Shown: piece after piece, positions 1-6,930 of the stretch
Position numbering within the stretch: position 1 is the stretch's first letter
Layout: each line of letters starts with the position of its first letter
Origin: Porticoccaceae bacterium
GTDB taxonomy: Bacteria; Pseudomonadota; Gammaproteobacteria; Pseudomonadales; Porticoccaceae
DNA length: 9,637 nucleotides
Assembly (NCBI GenBank): GCA_023228865.1
Contig: JALOAH010000125.1
Span: 1 to 9,637 of the forward strand
Direction of reading: 5' to 3'
Position numbers and translations under genes: made by a program
The notes under the pieces: generated by a model
Databases searched by the model: none
What the model was told of the DNA's origin: nothing
What the model saw: the letters and a program-made list of their open reading frames with translations, nothing else

Positions 1-826
1 CGCCGTGGCCATCAACGCACACGGCGCCATGGTACTGGCGCTGATGATTCTGCTGGTGCTCCATGTGGGCGCGGCGCTGGGGCACCATTTCGTCCTGCGC
101 GACGGCGTGCTGGCGCGCATGCTGCCCTGGCTGGCAAGCGGCGAGCAGCCCATAGCGCCACCAAGTGAGCAACGACCTTCACTTCGCAATCTGGCCGCTG
201 CCGGTATGACGGTGCTGGTTGCCGTGCTGCTGATTGGCTATGCCGCCGCCACCCGCCTGACTGCTGCCCCAGTACAGGCTCCCACTGGCAAAGCCGCAGT
301 GTTGCAGCCCCTGATAACAGGCAGCGCCACCCAGGCACCGCCGTGGCAGGTGGCAACCGCCAACAGCCGTATCCGCTTTGCCGGTGTCCACGCAGGCCGC
401 CGTTTTAATGGTCATTTCAGCGACTGGCAGGCCGCCATCCACATTGATAGCCAGGCGCCGCAACACTCCTTTATCTCTGCGGTGGTTGCCACCGGCTCGG
501 CAACCGACGGTGTGCCCCTGCACGACCGCTCACTGCCCCAGGGCGAATGGTTTGACGTCGCCAATCATCCCTACGCCACCTTTCGCAGCACCGCCATAGA
601 ACCCATAGGCGACAACCGCTATGGGATTACCGGCACCCTCACCATCAAGACCCACGCGGTGGAACTGAAGCCATTGATATTAAGCCTTGAGGGCGACACC
701 GCACGGATCAGCGGCAACGTCGAGATAGACCGCGCCACGGTGGGTATGGGCATGGAATCAGACCCCAGCGGCCAGTATGTGTCGCGCGCCATTGAAATCC
801 AAGTCGATGTCGAGGTCAGGCGATGA
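1..826 (+). CDS. Cytochrome b561-YceI fusion protein, C-terminal part (5' end outside window)
   Basis: The reading frame is open to the left edge, so this is the 3' part of a longer gene; the GTG at 5 is unlikely to be the true start. Numbered from that GTG, residues 7-41 match the end of a cytochrome b561 domain: a hydrophobic helix, then LHVGAALGHHF, whose histidines are candidate haem ligands, then RDGVLARMLPW. A second hydrophobic segment lies at about 65-84. After a linker, residues 115-271 form a YceI-like domain (SRIRFAGVHAGRRFNGHFSDW, EWFDVANHPYATFRST, GTLTIKTH). From family knowledge, b561 domains are di-haem inner-membrane electron carriers taking electrons from quinol, and YceI folds are lipocalin-like barrels that bind long isoprenoids. 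The inferred product is a membrane cytochrome with a periplasmic lipid- or quinone-binding domain. It converges on the minus-strand operon. The fusion is clear; its physiological role is not. Confidence 0.85.
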   Translation, partial: AVAINAHGAMVLALMILLVLHVGAALGHHFVLRDGVLARMLPWLASGEQPIAPPSEQRPSLRNLAAAGMTVLVAVLLIGYAAATRLTAAPVQAPTGKAAVLQPLITGSATQAPPWQVATANSRIRFAGVHAGRRFNGHFSDWQAAIHIDSQAPQHSFISAVVATGSATDGVPLHDRSLPQGEWFDVANHPYATFRSTAIEPIGDNRYGITGTLTIKTHAVELKPLILSLEGDTARISGNVEIDRATVGMGMESDPSGQYVSRAIEIQVDVEVRR

Positions 827-842
827 CGGTAAACAGATTTAC

Positions 843-860
843 CCGTGTCGCCACGGTTTT
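843..860 (+). terminator. Possible weak intrinsic terminator after the b561-YceI gene
   Basis: A 5-bp stem (CCGTG, loop TCGC, CACGG) followed by TTTT begins 16 bases after the stop codon. The short stem and only four Ts make it a weak candidate. No better terminator is visible in 827-1033. Confidence 0.4.
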
Positions 861-997
861 GGGGATAAATCAATGACTCTGACCCTATAGGTTCCTTTTG
901 TGCTTTTGTTGGGTCAAGATAGTTGACGCCAGACAGGCGATATTGTCCTCGTTGATAAATAAGCGGTTGAGTACCTAGCAACCGGGGTGTTCATGCT

Positions 998-1021
998 TAT
1001 CGCTTGCAGGCAAGCTCCTAC
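998..1021 (-). repeat. Solo REP element downstream of the operon
   Basis: Read on the minus strand, this is GTAGGA, then the stem GCTTGC-CT-GCAAGC, then GATA. It has the same head and tail as the two REP units at 4626-4693, but two stem base pairs differ with compensation on both sides. It begins 12 bases after the stop codon of the last minus-strand gene, so it would form a 3' hairpin on that transcript. There is no T-run after it, so it is not a standard intrinsic terminator. Related elements are widespread in Pseudomonas and are mobilised by RAYT transposases; no RAYT gene is in this window. Confidence 0.75.
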
Positions 1022-1033
1022 GCTACCAGGGGT

Positions 1034-2413
1034 TTATAAAAGCTTGCCCGGATTGATAATTCCCTGGGGGTCAAAAATAGTTTTAATTGCCAATTCTGCA
1101 GCTATTTCCGCTTCGCTGAGACCAAAGTGGAGGTGGTTGCGCTTTAACAGGCCAATGCCGTGTTCTGCTGAAATGCTGCCGCCGTGGTCGCGCACCAGGT
1201 TGAGAATGGCCTGTGAAATGTTGTCGTTGTTGTTGGCGAATTCGCTGGCTGGCCAGTGCTCGGGCTTGAGTATATTGAGGTGGATATTACCGTCTCCCAG
1301 GTGGCCAAACCAGATGCTTTGCAGGTGGGGAAATGTTGTCGCCAGGAGCGCGTCTATGCGCTCGATAAATTGCGGCAGTTTTTCGAGGCGCACGGCAATA
1401 TCGTTTTTAAGGGGTGTGAATGGCGCCAGGCTTTCGGAAATATTTTCCCGCAATTGCCAAAGCTGTTTGGCCTGCTGCAGCGACTGGCCGATGATGGCGT
1501 TATCTATATAGCCACTGCGTTGGCAGTTTTCAAAAAACTCGGTGATGGCATTTTCATTATGGGGAGTATCGAATTCCAGCAACCCGTAGCAGGGCATGGC
1601 TTTGGCGAAGGGGTTTTGCTGGCCGCTATGGGCGGTTACAGCGGCGATTGCTTGCTGCGTGAAAAATTCGCAGGCGCTTAATACAAAGCGGTTTTTCGCA
1701 TATTGAAAGGTATTGAGTAAATCAGAAATTTGCTGCGCCGACACCAGCATCACCGTTTGGGGTGGCGGCGGTGGTTGCAGTTTAAGGGTGATCTCGCAGA
1801 TAAAACCGAGAATGCCTTCGCTGCCGATAAAGAGGTGGCGCAAATCGAGCCCGCAGTTGTTTTTAATCAGGCCGCGATTGAGGTTAAGAATTTCACCCTT
1901 GCCGGTGACCACTTTTAAACCGGTGACTTGCTCCCGTGTGCCGCCGTAGCGAATGACATGGATGCCGCCAGCGTTGGTGGCGACATTGCCGCCGATCTGG
2001 CAACTGCCCTCTGACGCCAGACTCACCGGGTAGAACAGACCCTGTTGTTTGGCGAATTCCTGCAGCTGCTGGGTGATTACGCCGGCCTCAACGGTGACGC
2101 CCTGATCCTCTTTCGAGAAATGGAGGATGCGCTTCATGCGCTCCAGGGTGACCACCACTTCGCCATCTTTGGCAACGGCACCCCCGCTGTAGCCGGTGCG
2201 GCCACCGGAAGGCACCAGAGCAATATTGAGCTCGTTGGCCAGCAGGACAATTTTCTGTATTTGCTCAATGCTATTGGGTCGGACCACCAATGAAGGCTTG
2301 GGTTGCCAGAGGGTAGTTCGGTCGCTGCCATAGGGGCGCATGTCGTGAGGATCGCTGATGACGCAGTCATTGCCAACAATGGCGCTGAAGCGGTCGATCA
2401 GGGCACTGGTCAC
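1034..2413 (-). CDS. FAD-linked D-2-hydroxyacid dehydrogenase, D-2-hydroxyglutarate dehydrogenase-like
   Basis: This is a flavoprotein of the GlcD/D-lactate dehydrogenase family, 459 residues from the GTG at 2413, close to the usual length for bacterial D-2-hydroxyglutarate dehydrogenases. Such enzymes oxidise D-2-hydroxyacids to 2-oxoacids and pass electrons to a flavoprotein or quinone acceptor. Residues 68-79 (PSGGRTGYSGGA) and the following GGNVATNAGGI are the FAD-binding part. GHLGDGNIHLN (370-380) and SAEHG (415-419) supply the likely metal-binding His and Glu residues. LRENISES and PLKND match the substrate-binding region of the Pseudomonas enzyme. There is no C-terminal iron-sulphur domain. 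The frame is open for 27 codons further upstream, but that stretch lies inside the hydrolase gene and looks unlike the family. GTG lies one base after the hydrolase stop, with GGGG about 7 bases upstream. The exact substrate (D-2-hydroxyglutarate or D-lactate) is inferred from similarity. Confidence 0.85.
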   Translation of the reverse strand: MTSALIDRFSAIVGNDCVISDPHDMRPYGSDRTTLWQPKPSLVVRPNSIEQIQKIVLLANELNIALVPSGGRTGYSGGAVAKDGEVVVTLERMKRILHFSKEDQGVTVEAGVITQQLQEFAKQQGLFYPVSLASEGSCQIGGNVATNAGGIHVIRYGGTREQVTGLKVVTGKGEILNLNRGLIKNNCGLDLRHLFIGSEGILGFICEITLKLQPPPPPQTVMLVSAQQISDLLNTFQYAKNRFVLSACEFFTQQAIAAVTAHSGQQNPFAKAMPCYGLLEFDTPHNENAITEFFENCQRSGYIDNAIIGQSLQQAKQLWQLRENISESLAPFTPLKNDIAVRLEKLPQFIERIDALLATTFPHLQSIWFGHLGDGNIHLNILKPEHWPASEFANNNDNISQAILNLVRDHGGSISAEHGIGLLKRNHLHFGLSEAEIAAELAIKTIFDPQGIINPGKLL

Positions 2414-2414
2414 C

Positions 2415-3485
2415 CTAAAACCCCATTTGGTTGAAGATGCGTTCCCGCAGCAGCGGGCTTTCGTTGGCCAGGTGATGGCGGGCGCCCGCGACAATAATTT
2501 GTTGGCCGTTGGGAAATTTTTTCGCCAGCAGTTTTAAATTGAAGCGCCAGGCCAGGGTTGTATCCTTGTCGCCCTGAAGAATGGTGAGCGGATAAGGATT
2601 GGGCGTCATGGCGCGGCATTCTGCAACCCAGTATTTCATGGCGCCAAGCCAGGCGATGGGAATACGCCGCGCCTGAAGGGGGTCGTGTTTTTCAAGAAAA
2701 TCGAGAAAGTCTTCATCGCCGGAATTGGCGATAAATTTTCGCGCCACCCCCTTGAGGTACTTATGGGTGAGTGCGTAGACCATGCGGTTGAGGGACCACA
2801 TAGCCGGCTCCACCAGGGGAGCGAGCAGGGTTGCCTTGTTTAGCTGGCAGTCGCCGCTTTTGGCGGCATCGCCGAGGTATTTGAGGACAATGGCGCCGCC
2901 CGTGCTCTGGCCAATGGCGGAGATGGGAACAGAGAAACGCTGGCATACCCGCTGCAGCAGGGTTTCGAATACCGTAACGTAGTGGTCGAAGGTGTCGATG
3001 CTGGCGCGCTCGCCGCTGGAGAGGCCGTGACCGGGCAGATCAAAGGCAATAACGCCGTAGCCTTTGGCGAGCAGATAGCGAATCAGGTGGCCGTAAAGGC
3101 CAACGTGGTCGAAATAACCGTGAACCACCATGACCATGCCTTTTTCCGGCACCATTTGCGAGTTGTCTGGCAGCCAGTAGTGGCAGGCGATAGTCCAGCC
3201 GTGGTTGTCGCTATCGGTGTCGGCAGGGGGTATAAATACTCGCCCCCAGCGATGAAAACAGGTTTCGCCGAAGTCGATGCCGTAGAGCCGCAGGTAGGTT
3301 TGTTCGAGCCGGGTTTGGGAAATGGGCTGATCGCGATGGGGATCAAACTCGAGATCGGGCAGGCAGGCGCGAAGATCCTGAATCTGCTGGAGGGTAAGGG
3401 AGAGTTCAGGCGCCCGGCTGCCTGAACTCTTTGTGTCTTCTGCAGTTAAAGGCCTGGTCGCCACGGTATCAGATGCATCCGACAT
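2415..3485 (-). CDS. Alpha/beta hydrolase, lysophospholipase/monoacylglycerol lipase-like (S33 family)
   Basis: A 356-residue serine hydrolase of the Hydrolase_4/PldB type. HGYFDH (122-127) matches the oxyanion-hole motif and DLPGHGLSSG (149-158) is the usual strand-turn after it. Ser194 in GQSTGG is the nucleophile. Asp308 in QGDKDTT and His337 or His338 in ARHHLANE complete the triad. The first 30 residues look disordered, and I see no signal peptide or membrane helix, so it is probably cytoplasmic or peripherally membrane-bound. The ATG at 3485 lies 12 bases after the fba stop with only a weak GAG upstream, suggesting translation coupled to fba. Its stop is one base before the GTG of the next gene. 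From family knowledge the substrate would be a lysophospholipid, a monoacylglycerol or another small ester; the sequence does not decide. Its reason for being in a carbon-metabolism operon is unclear. Confidence 0.8.
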   Translation of the reverse strand: MSDASDTVATRPLTAEDTKSSGSRAPELSLTLQQIQDLRACLPDLEFDPHRDQPISQTRLEQTYLRLYGIDFGETCFHRWGRVFIPPADTDSDNHGWTIACHYWLPDNSQMVPEKGMVMVVHGYFDHVGLYGHLIRYLLAKGYGVIAFDLPGHGLSSGERASIDTFDHYVTVFETLLQRVCQRFSVPISAIGQSTGGAIVLKYLGDAAKSGDCQLNKATLLAPLVEPAMWSLNRMVYALTHKYLKGVARKFIANSGDEDFLDFLEKHDPLQARRIPIAWLGAMKYWVAECRAMTPNPYPLTILQGDKDTTLAWRFNLKLLAKKFPNGQQIIVAGARHHLANESPLLRERIFNQMGF

Positions 3486-3497
3486 GGAAAATCACAC

Positions 3498-4562
3498 TCA
3501 GTTGATGCGCGGATCAAGCTCCCCGCTTTCATAGCGCTTGAACATGGCTTCGAGGCTCAACGCCTTGATTTTGCTGGCGTTGCCCGCCGTGCCAAAGGCC
3601 TGGTAGCGCGCCAGACAAATCTCTTTCATGGCCTTGGTGGATGCCGCCAGGTATTTGCGGGGGTCGAATTCGCTGGGGTTTTGCGCCAAAAAGCGGCGAA
3701 TGGCGCCGGTGCTGGCCAGGCGCAGGTCGGTATCGATATTGACTTTGCGCACGCCGTGCTTGATGCCTTCAACGATTTCCTCCACGGGCACGCCGTAGGT
3801 TTCGGGAATTTCACCGCCAAATTCGTTGATCACCTTGAGCCACTCCTGGGGCACGGAAGAAGAGCCGTGCATGACCAGGTGGGTGTTGGGAATGCGGGCA
3901 TTGATCTGCTTGATGCGCTCGATGGCGAGAATGTCGCCCGTGGGCGGACGGGTAAACTTGTAGGCGCCGTGGCTGGTGCCAATGGCAATGGCGAGAGCGT
4001 CCACTTTGGTGGCTTTGACAAAATCCGCCGCCTCGTCGGGGTCGGTGAGCAACTGGCTGTGATCCAGTGTACCTTCAGCGCCGACGCCGTCTTCTTCGCC
4101 AGCCTGTCCGGTTTCGAGAGAACCCAGACAACCCAGTTCACCCTCTACGGAAACTCCGCAGGCGTGCGCCATGGCCACGGCCTGCTGGGTAACGGCGACA
4201 TTGTAGTCGTAGCTTGCCGGCGTTTTGCCGTCTTCCTGGAGCGAGCCGTCCATCATCACCGACGAGAATCCCAGCTGAATGGAGCGCTGGCAGATCGCCG
4301 GGCTGGTGCCGTGATCCTGGTGCATCACCACGGGAATATGGGGAAACTCTTCAATGGCGGCGAGAATCAGGTGGCGCAGGAAAGGCGCGCCGGCATATTT
4401 TCGCGCCCCGGCGGAAGCCTGGACGATAACCGGGGAATCGGTTTCGTCGGCCGCCTCCATAATGGCGCGCATTTGCTCGAGATTGTTGACGTTGAAAGCC
4501 GGTACGCCATAGCTATACTCGGCGGCGTGATCCAGCAGTTGTCGCATTGAAATAAGAGCCAT
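3498..4562 (-). CDS. fba: Fructose-bisphosphate aldolase, class II (Calvin-cycle subtype)
   Basis: Reversibly splits fructose 1,6-bisphosphate into dihydroxyacetone phosphate and glyceraldehyde 3-phosphate in glycolysis and gluconeogenesis; the family also condenses erythrose 4-phosphate with DHAP to give sedoheptulose bisphosphate. The 354-residue length is typical of the zinc-dependent CbbA-like group. HQDHG (81-85) carries catalytic Asp83 and zinc ligand His84; His198 in GTSHGAYKF and His232 in MHGSSSVP are the other zinc ligands. NIDTD (275-279) belongs to the phosphate/substrate site. The ATG at 4562 has a good AGGA seven bases upstream. It follows argC after a 138-bp gap with a REPIN, and the hydrolase begins 12 bases downstream. 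Together with tkt, epd and pgk this matches the conserved gammaproteobacterial cluster. No frame damage is seen. Confidence 0.97.
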   Translation of the reverse strand: MALISMRQLLDHAAEYSYGVPAFNVNNLEQMRAIMEAADETDSPVIVQASAGARKYAGAPFLRHLILAAIEEFPHIPVVMHQDHGTSPAICQRSIQLGFSSVMMDGSLQEDGKTPASYDYNVAVTQQAVAMAHACGVSVEGELGCLGSLETGQAGEEDGVGAEGTLDHSQLLTDPDEAADFVKATKVDALAIAIGTSHGAYKFTRPPTGDILAIERIKQINARIPNTHLVMHGSSSVPQEWLKVINEFGGEIPETYGVPVEEIVEGIKHGVRKVNIDTDLRLASTGAIRRFLAQNPSEFDPRKYLAASTKAMKEICLARYQAFGTAGNASKIKALSLEAMFKRYESGELDPRIN

Positions 4563-4569
4563 AATGTAT

Positions 4570-4573
4570 TCCT
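4570..4573 (-). promoter_or_regulatory. Ribosome binding site of fba
   Basis: AGGA on the minus strand, seven bases before the ATG at 4562. It supports this start and allows fba to be translated independently of the distant argC gene. Confidence 0.7.
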
Positions 4574-4580
4574 AGAAAAC

Positions 4581-4603
4581 CGTATTCGGGGTCGTATTGG
4601 GGT
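4581..4603 (-). repeat. Short imperfect tandem repeat in the fba leader
   Basis: On the plus strand CGTATTCGGGGT is followed directly by CGTATTGGGGT, identical but for one missing C. The pair lies about 20-40 bases upstream of the fba ATG, between the REPIN and the ribosome binding site. It could be a direct-repeat binding site or simple local duplication; nothing else in the sequence decides. Confidence 0.4.
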
Positions 4604-4625
4604 CTGAGCCCTGTCATCTGTTTGC

Positions 4626-4693
4626 GTAGGAGCCAGCCCTGCTGGCGATACTGTACCTCTAAGGCAACTATCGCCAGCAGGGCTGGCTCCTAC
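4626..4693. repeat. REPIN: two identical inverted REP units between argC and fba
   Basis: A perfect 25-bp inverted repeat (4626-4650 and 4669-4693) is separated by an 18-base loop. Each arm is itself a REP unit with head GTAGGA, inner stem GCCAGC-CCT-GCTGGC and tail GATA. It starts seven bases after the argC stop codon. The transcript could form one long hairpin or two small ones, which may protect upstream mRNA from 3' exonucleases and separate the expression of pgk-argC from fba. No T-run follows on either strand, so an ordinary intrinsic terminator is unlikely. Paired inverted REPs of this shape are known in Pseudomonas as REPINs and are moved in trans by RAYT transposases. None is encoded here. 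Confidence 0.88.
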
Positions 4694-4700
4694 AAATCAT

Positions 4701-5660
4701 CTACACTGTCAGCCCGGTGGCCTCATCGATGCCCAGCATTATATTCATACACTGAATGGCCGCGCCGGACGCGCCCTTGCCAAGGTTGTCGAGGCGCGCG
4801 GCCAGCAGAATCTGATCGCCGTGACCGAAGACAAAAATTTCGGCGCGGTTGGTGTCGTTGCAGGCAGTGGCGGGTAAAAAACCGTTTTCCAGCAGCGGCG
4901 CAGCATTTGCGGGCATCACTTTAACAAAGGTTTGATTGCGGTAATGCTCGGCGAAAAAACCCTGGACATCGGCGGGGGTCAGCGCTTTTGGCAGCAGCCT
5001 GGGCAACAGGGGCACTGCCACCACCATGCCCTGGGCAAAATTGCCAACGATGGGGGTAAACAGGGGTTTGTTAGTCAGCCCCGTCATCGCCTGCATTTCC
5101 GGCAGGTGCTTGTGTTCCAGACCCAGGGCATAGAAGCGGGGGCTTTTCATGGCCTCCGGCAACGCCGCGGGCTCTTCGTAGCTGGCAATCATTTCCTTGC
5201 CGCCACCGCTATAACCAGTAATCGAATAGGTGGTTGCCGGGTAATCCGCTGGCACCAGTCCGACGGCGATCAGAGGTTGCATGAGCATAATAAAGCCGCT
5301 GGCGTGACAGCCGGGAATGGCGACTTTGCGGGCGTTCTCCACCCGCTGGTGATGACTGGCGCTGAGTTCGGGCAGGCCGTAAACCCAATCCGGGTGAGTG
5401 CGGTGGGCAGTGCTGGCATCAAGAAAGCGGGTGTTGCTGTTGCCGTCTTCAAGCAGAGCAACAGACTCACGGGACGCGGCATCCGGCAGACACAGAAAAA
5501 CAATATCGGCATCGTTGATGTAGCGCGCTTTTGCCGCCACATCTTTGCGCTGGGCTTCAGGAATGCTGAGAATGTCGATATCGCTGCGGCTGGCAAGGCG
5601 CTCGTCAATTTTGAGCCCGGTGGTGCCATGCCTGCCGTCGATAAATACTTTGTAAGCCAT
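4701..5660 (-). CDS. argC: N-acetyl-gamma-glutamyl-phosphate reductase, short (type 2) form
   Basis: Third step of arginine synthesis: NADPH-dependent reduction of N-acetylglutamyl phosphate to the semialdehyde, in the cytoplasm. At 319 residues it fits the shorter type 2 family. FIDGRHGTTGL (6-16) is the nucleotide-binding turn, and FLCLPDAAS follows in the Rossmann fold. Cys118 in IPGCHASG is the catalytic thiol. SGGGKEM (151-157), HKHLPEM (183-189) with a likely catalytic His, and DNLGKGASGAAIQ (291-303) are also family marks. Its ATG overlaps the pgk stop by one base (TGATG), so the two are probably translationally coupled. No other arginine gene is present in the window, and argC is not part of the E. 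coli epd-pgk-fba order. Function in arginine synthesis is likely; another acyl-phosphate substrate cannot be excluded. Confidence 0.93.
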   Translation of the reverse strand: MAYKVFIDGRHGTTGLKIDERLASRSDIDILSIPEAQRKDVAAKARYINDADIVFLCLPDAASRESVALLEDGNSNTRFLDASTAHRTHPDWVYGLPELSASHHQRVENARKVAIPGCHASGFIMLMQPLIAVGLVPADYPATTYSITGYSGGGKEMIASYEEPAALPEAMKSPRFYALGLEHKHLPEMQAMTGLTNKPLFTPIVGNFAQGMVVAVPLLPRLLPKALTPADVQGFFAEHYRNQTFVKVMPANAAPLLENGFLPATACNDTNRAEIFVFGHGDQILLAARLDNLGKGASGAAIQCMNIMLGIDEATGLTV

Positions 5661-6829
5661 CAGTCTTTTGCCCGCACTTCGAGGATTTCCACGGCGGGCA
5701 ACACTTTACCTTCCACATATTCGAGGAAAGCGCCGCCGCCGGTGGAGATATAGGAAATTTTATCGGCAATGCCGTATTTGTCCACCGCCGCCAGGGTGTC
5801 GCCACCGCCGGCAATGGAGAAGGCGCGGCTGTCGGCGATGGCTTTGGCCACCACTTTGGTGCCTTCGCCAAACTGGTCGAATTCAAACACACCCACAGGG
5901 CCGTTCCAGATAATGGTGCCCGCCGCCTTGAGAATGGCCGCCAGGTTTTCGGCGCTTTGCGGGCCGATATCGAGAATCATGTCATCCTCGGCGACATCAT
6001 CAACAGCTTTAACTGTTGCCTGGGCAGAGTCCGCAAACTCCTTGGCCACCACCACATCCACCGGCAGGGGAATGCGGGTTTTCGCCATCAGCCGCTGGGC
6101 TTCGGGAATCAGGTCGTGTTCACAGAGGGACTTGCCCACCGGCTTGCCCGCTGCGGCGAGGAAAGTGTTGGCAATACCGCCGCCCACAATCAACTGGTCG
6201 ACCTTGCCGGAAAGGTTGTCGAGCACTGTCAGTTTGGTGGACACCTTGGAACCGGCAACAATTGCCACCAGCGGCAATTGCGGGGAGGCCAGCGCCTTGC
6301 CGAGGGCTTCCAGTTCTGCCGTCAACAAAGGCCCGGCACAGGCCAGCGGCGCAAACTTGGCGACGCCGTGGGTGGATGCCTGGGCGCGGTGGGCAGTGCC
6401 AAAAGCATCCATGACAAAAATATCGCAAAGGCTGGCGTAAGACTGGGAGAGGTGGTCCTGATTTTTCTTTTCGCCGCTATTGAAGCGGACGTTTTCAAGG
6501 AGGACAACGTCGCCATCGTCAAGATCGACGCCGTGCTGCCAGTCTTTGACCAGTTTTACCGGTTTGCCGAGCAGTTTACCCAGGTGTTCCACCACCGGCT
6601 GCAGGGAAAACTCCTCGCTGTACTCCCCTTCCACCGGGCGCCCCAGGTGGGACATCAATATCACTTTGGCACCTTTTTTGATCGCCAGTTCGATGGTGGG
6701 CAGCGCCGCGCGAATTCTGGCGTCGCTGCTGACAGCGCCATCCTTGATGGGCACATTGAGATCTTCCCTGATAAGCACACGCTTGCCCTGGAGCTCAAGA
6801 TCAGTCATTTTTTTAACAGACACGGTCAT
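5660..6829 (-). CDS. pgk: Phosphoglycerate kinase
   Basis: Transfers phosphate between 1,3-bisphosphoglycerate and ADP, giving 3-phosphoglycerate and ATP; it runs backwards in gluconeogenesis. The protein is 389 residues, the usual bacterial length. N-terminal substrate domain: REDLNVP (21-27), HLGRP (61-65), ENVRF (112-116) and DAFGTAHR (141-148). C-terminal nucleotide domain: GSKVSTK (193-199), GGGIANTF (216-223), GGGDT (341-345) and STGGGA (362-367). All expected active-site motifs are intact. The ATG at 6829 is supported by a strong GAGGA six bases upstream and by alignment with the E. coli N-terminus (KMTDLxLxGKRVxIRxDLNVP). It lies 87 bp after epd and overlaps argC by one base, which suggests coupled expression of the two. 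Confidence 0.98.
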   Translation of the reverse strand: MTVSVKKMTDLELQGKRVLIREDLNVPIKDGAVSSDARIRAALPTIELAIKKGAKVILMSHLGRPVEGEYSEEFSLQPVVEHLGKLLGKPVKLVKDWQHGVDLDDGDVVLLENVRFNSGEKKNQDHLSQSYASLCDIFVMDAFGTAHRAQASTHGVAKFAPLACAGPLLTAELEALGKALASPQLPLVAIVAGSKVSTKLTVLDNLSGKVDQLIVGGGIANTFLAAAGKPVGKSLCEHDLIPEAQRLMAKTRIPLPVDVVVAKEFADSAQATVKAVDDVAEDDMILDIGPQSAENLAAILKAAGTIIWNGPVGVFEFDQFGEGTKVVAKAIADSRAFSIAGGGDTLAAVDKYGIADKISYISTGGGAFLEYVEGKVLPAVEILEVRAKD

Positions 6830-6835
6830 GTACTT

Positions 6836-6840
6836 TCCTC
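6836..6840 (-). promoter_or_regulatory. Ribosome binding site of pgk
   Basis: GAGGA on the minus strand, six bases before the ATG at 6829. It is the strongest Shine-Dalgarno match in the window, fitting high expression of pgk relative to its neighbours. Confidence 0.8.
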
Positions 6841-6911
6841 AACCTTTTTAAAAACCCTGGAAGATGGGTGCCTTACGCAAGCCAGACGGGTGTAAAACAA
6901 GCGCTTAACCG

Positions 6912-6930
6912 GCGAATCAGCGAGATTCGC
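6912..6930 (-). other. Hairpin spanning the epd stop codon
   Basis: GCGAATC (6912-6918) and GATTCGC (6924-6930) form a 7-bp stem with a 5-base loop AGCGA, and the epd stop codon lies inside it. On the minus strand no T-run follows, so it is not a clear terminator. It could be an mRNA-processing or stability element at the epd-pgk junction, or chance. The rest of the epd-pgk gap shows no promoter I would defend. Confidence 0.35.

Noticed and set aside
619..981. Minus-strand open frame of 120 codons reaching into the 827-1033 gap
   Set aside because: Over half of it overlaps the YceI coding region in antisense. The remainder looks like translated repeat sequence and no domain is recognised.
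1758..1775. Five consecutive prolines in the dehydrogenase (QPPPPPQ)
   Set aside because: A real proline run that may need EF-P, but it is in a loop between domains and such runs are common; not a separate feature.
2414..2494. 27-codon N-terminal extension of the dehydrogenase to the ATG at 2494
   Set aside because: It lies wholly in the hydrolase 3' end, reads as a shadow of that gene, and does not resemble the family N-terminus; the GTG at 2413 fits better.
3681..4550. Long plus-strand open frame (289 codons) opposite fba
   Set aside because: It is the mirror of a clear fba gene, has glycine-rich, motif-free sequence and no family likeness. It reflects codon bias on the other strand.
4626..4693. 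Intrinsic terminator between argC and fba
   Set aside because: The hairpin is strong but no T-run follows on either strand, and the arms match the REP pattern.
5957..6895. Long plus-strand open frame (312 codons) opposite pgk
   Set aside because: Same reason: pgk is intact on the minus strand with all motifs, and the antisense translation resembles nothing.
6830..6916. Internal promoter for pgk in the epd-pgk gap
   Set aside because: An internal promoter is plausible from E. coli, but no -35/-10 pair with acceptable spacing could be found by eye.
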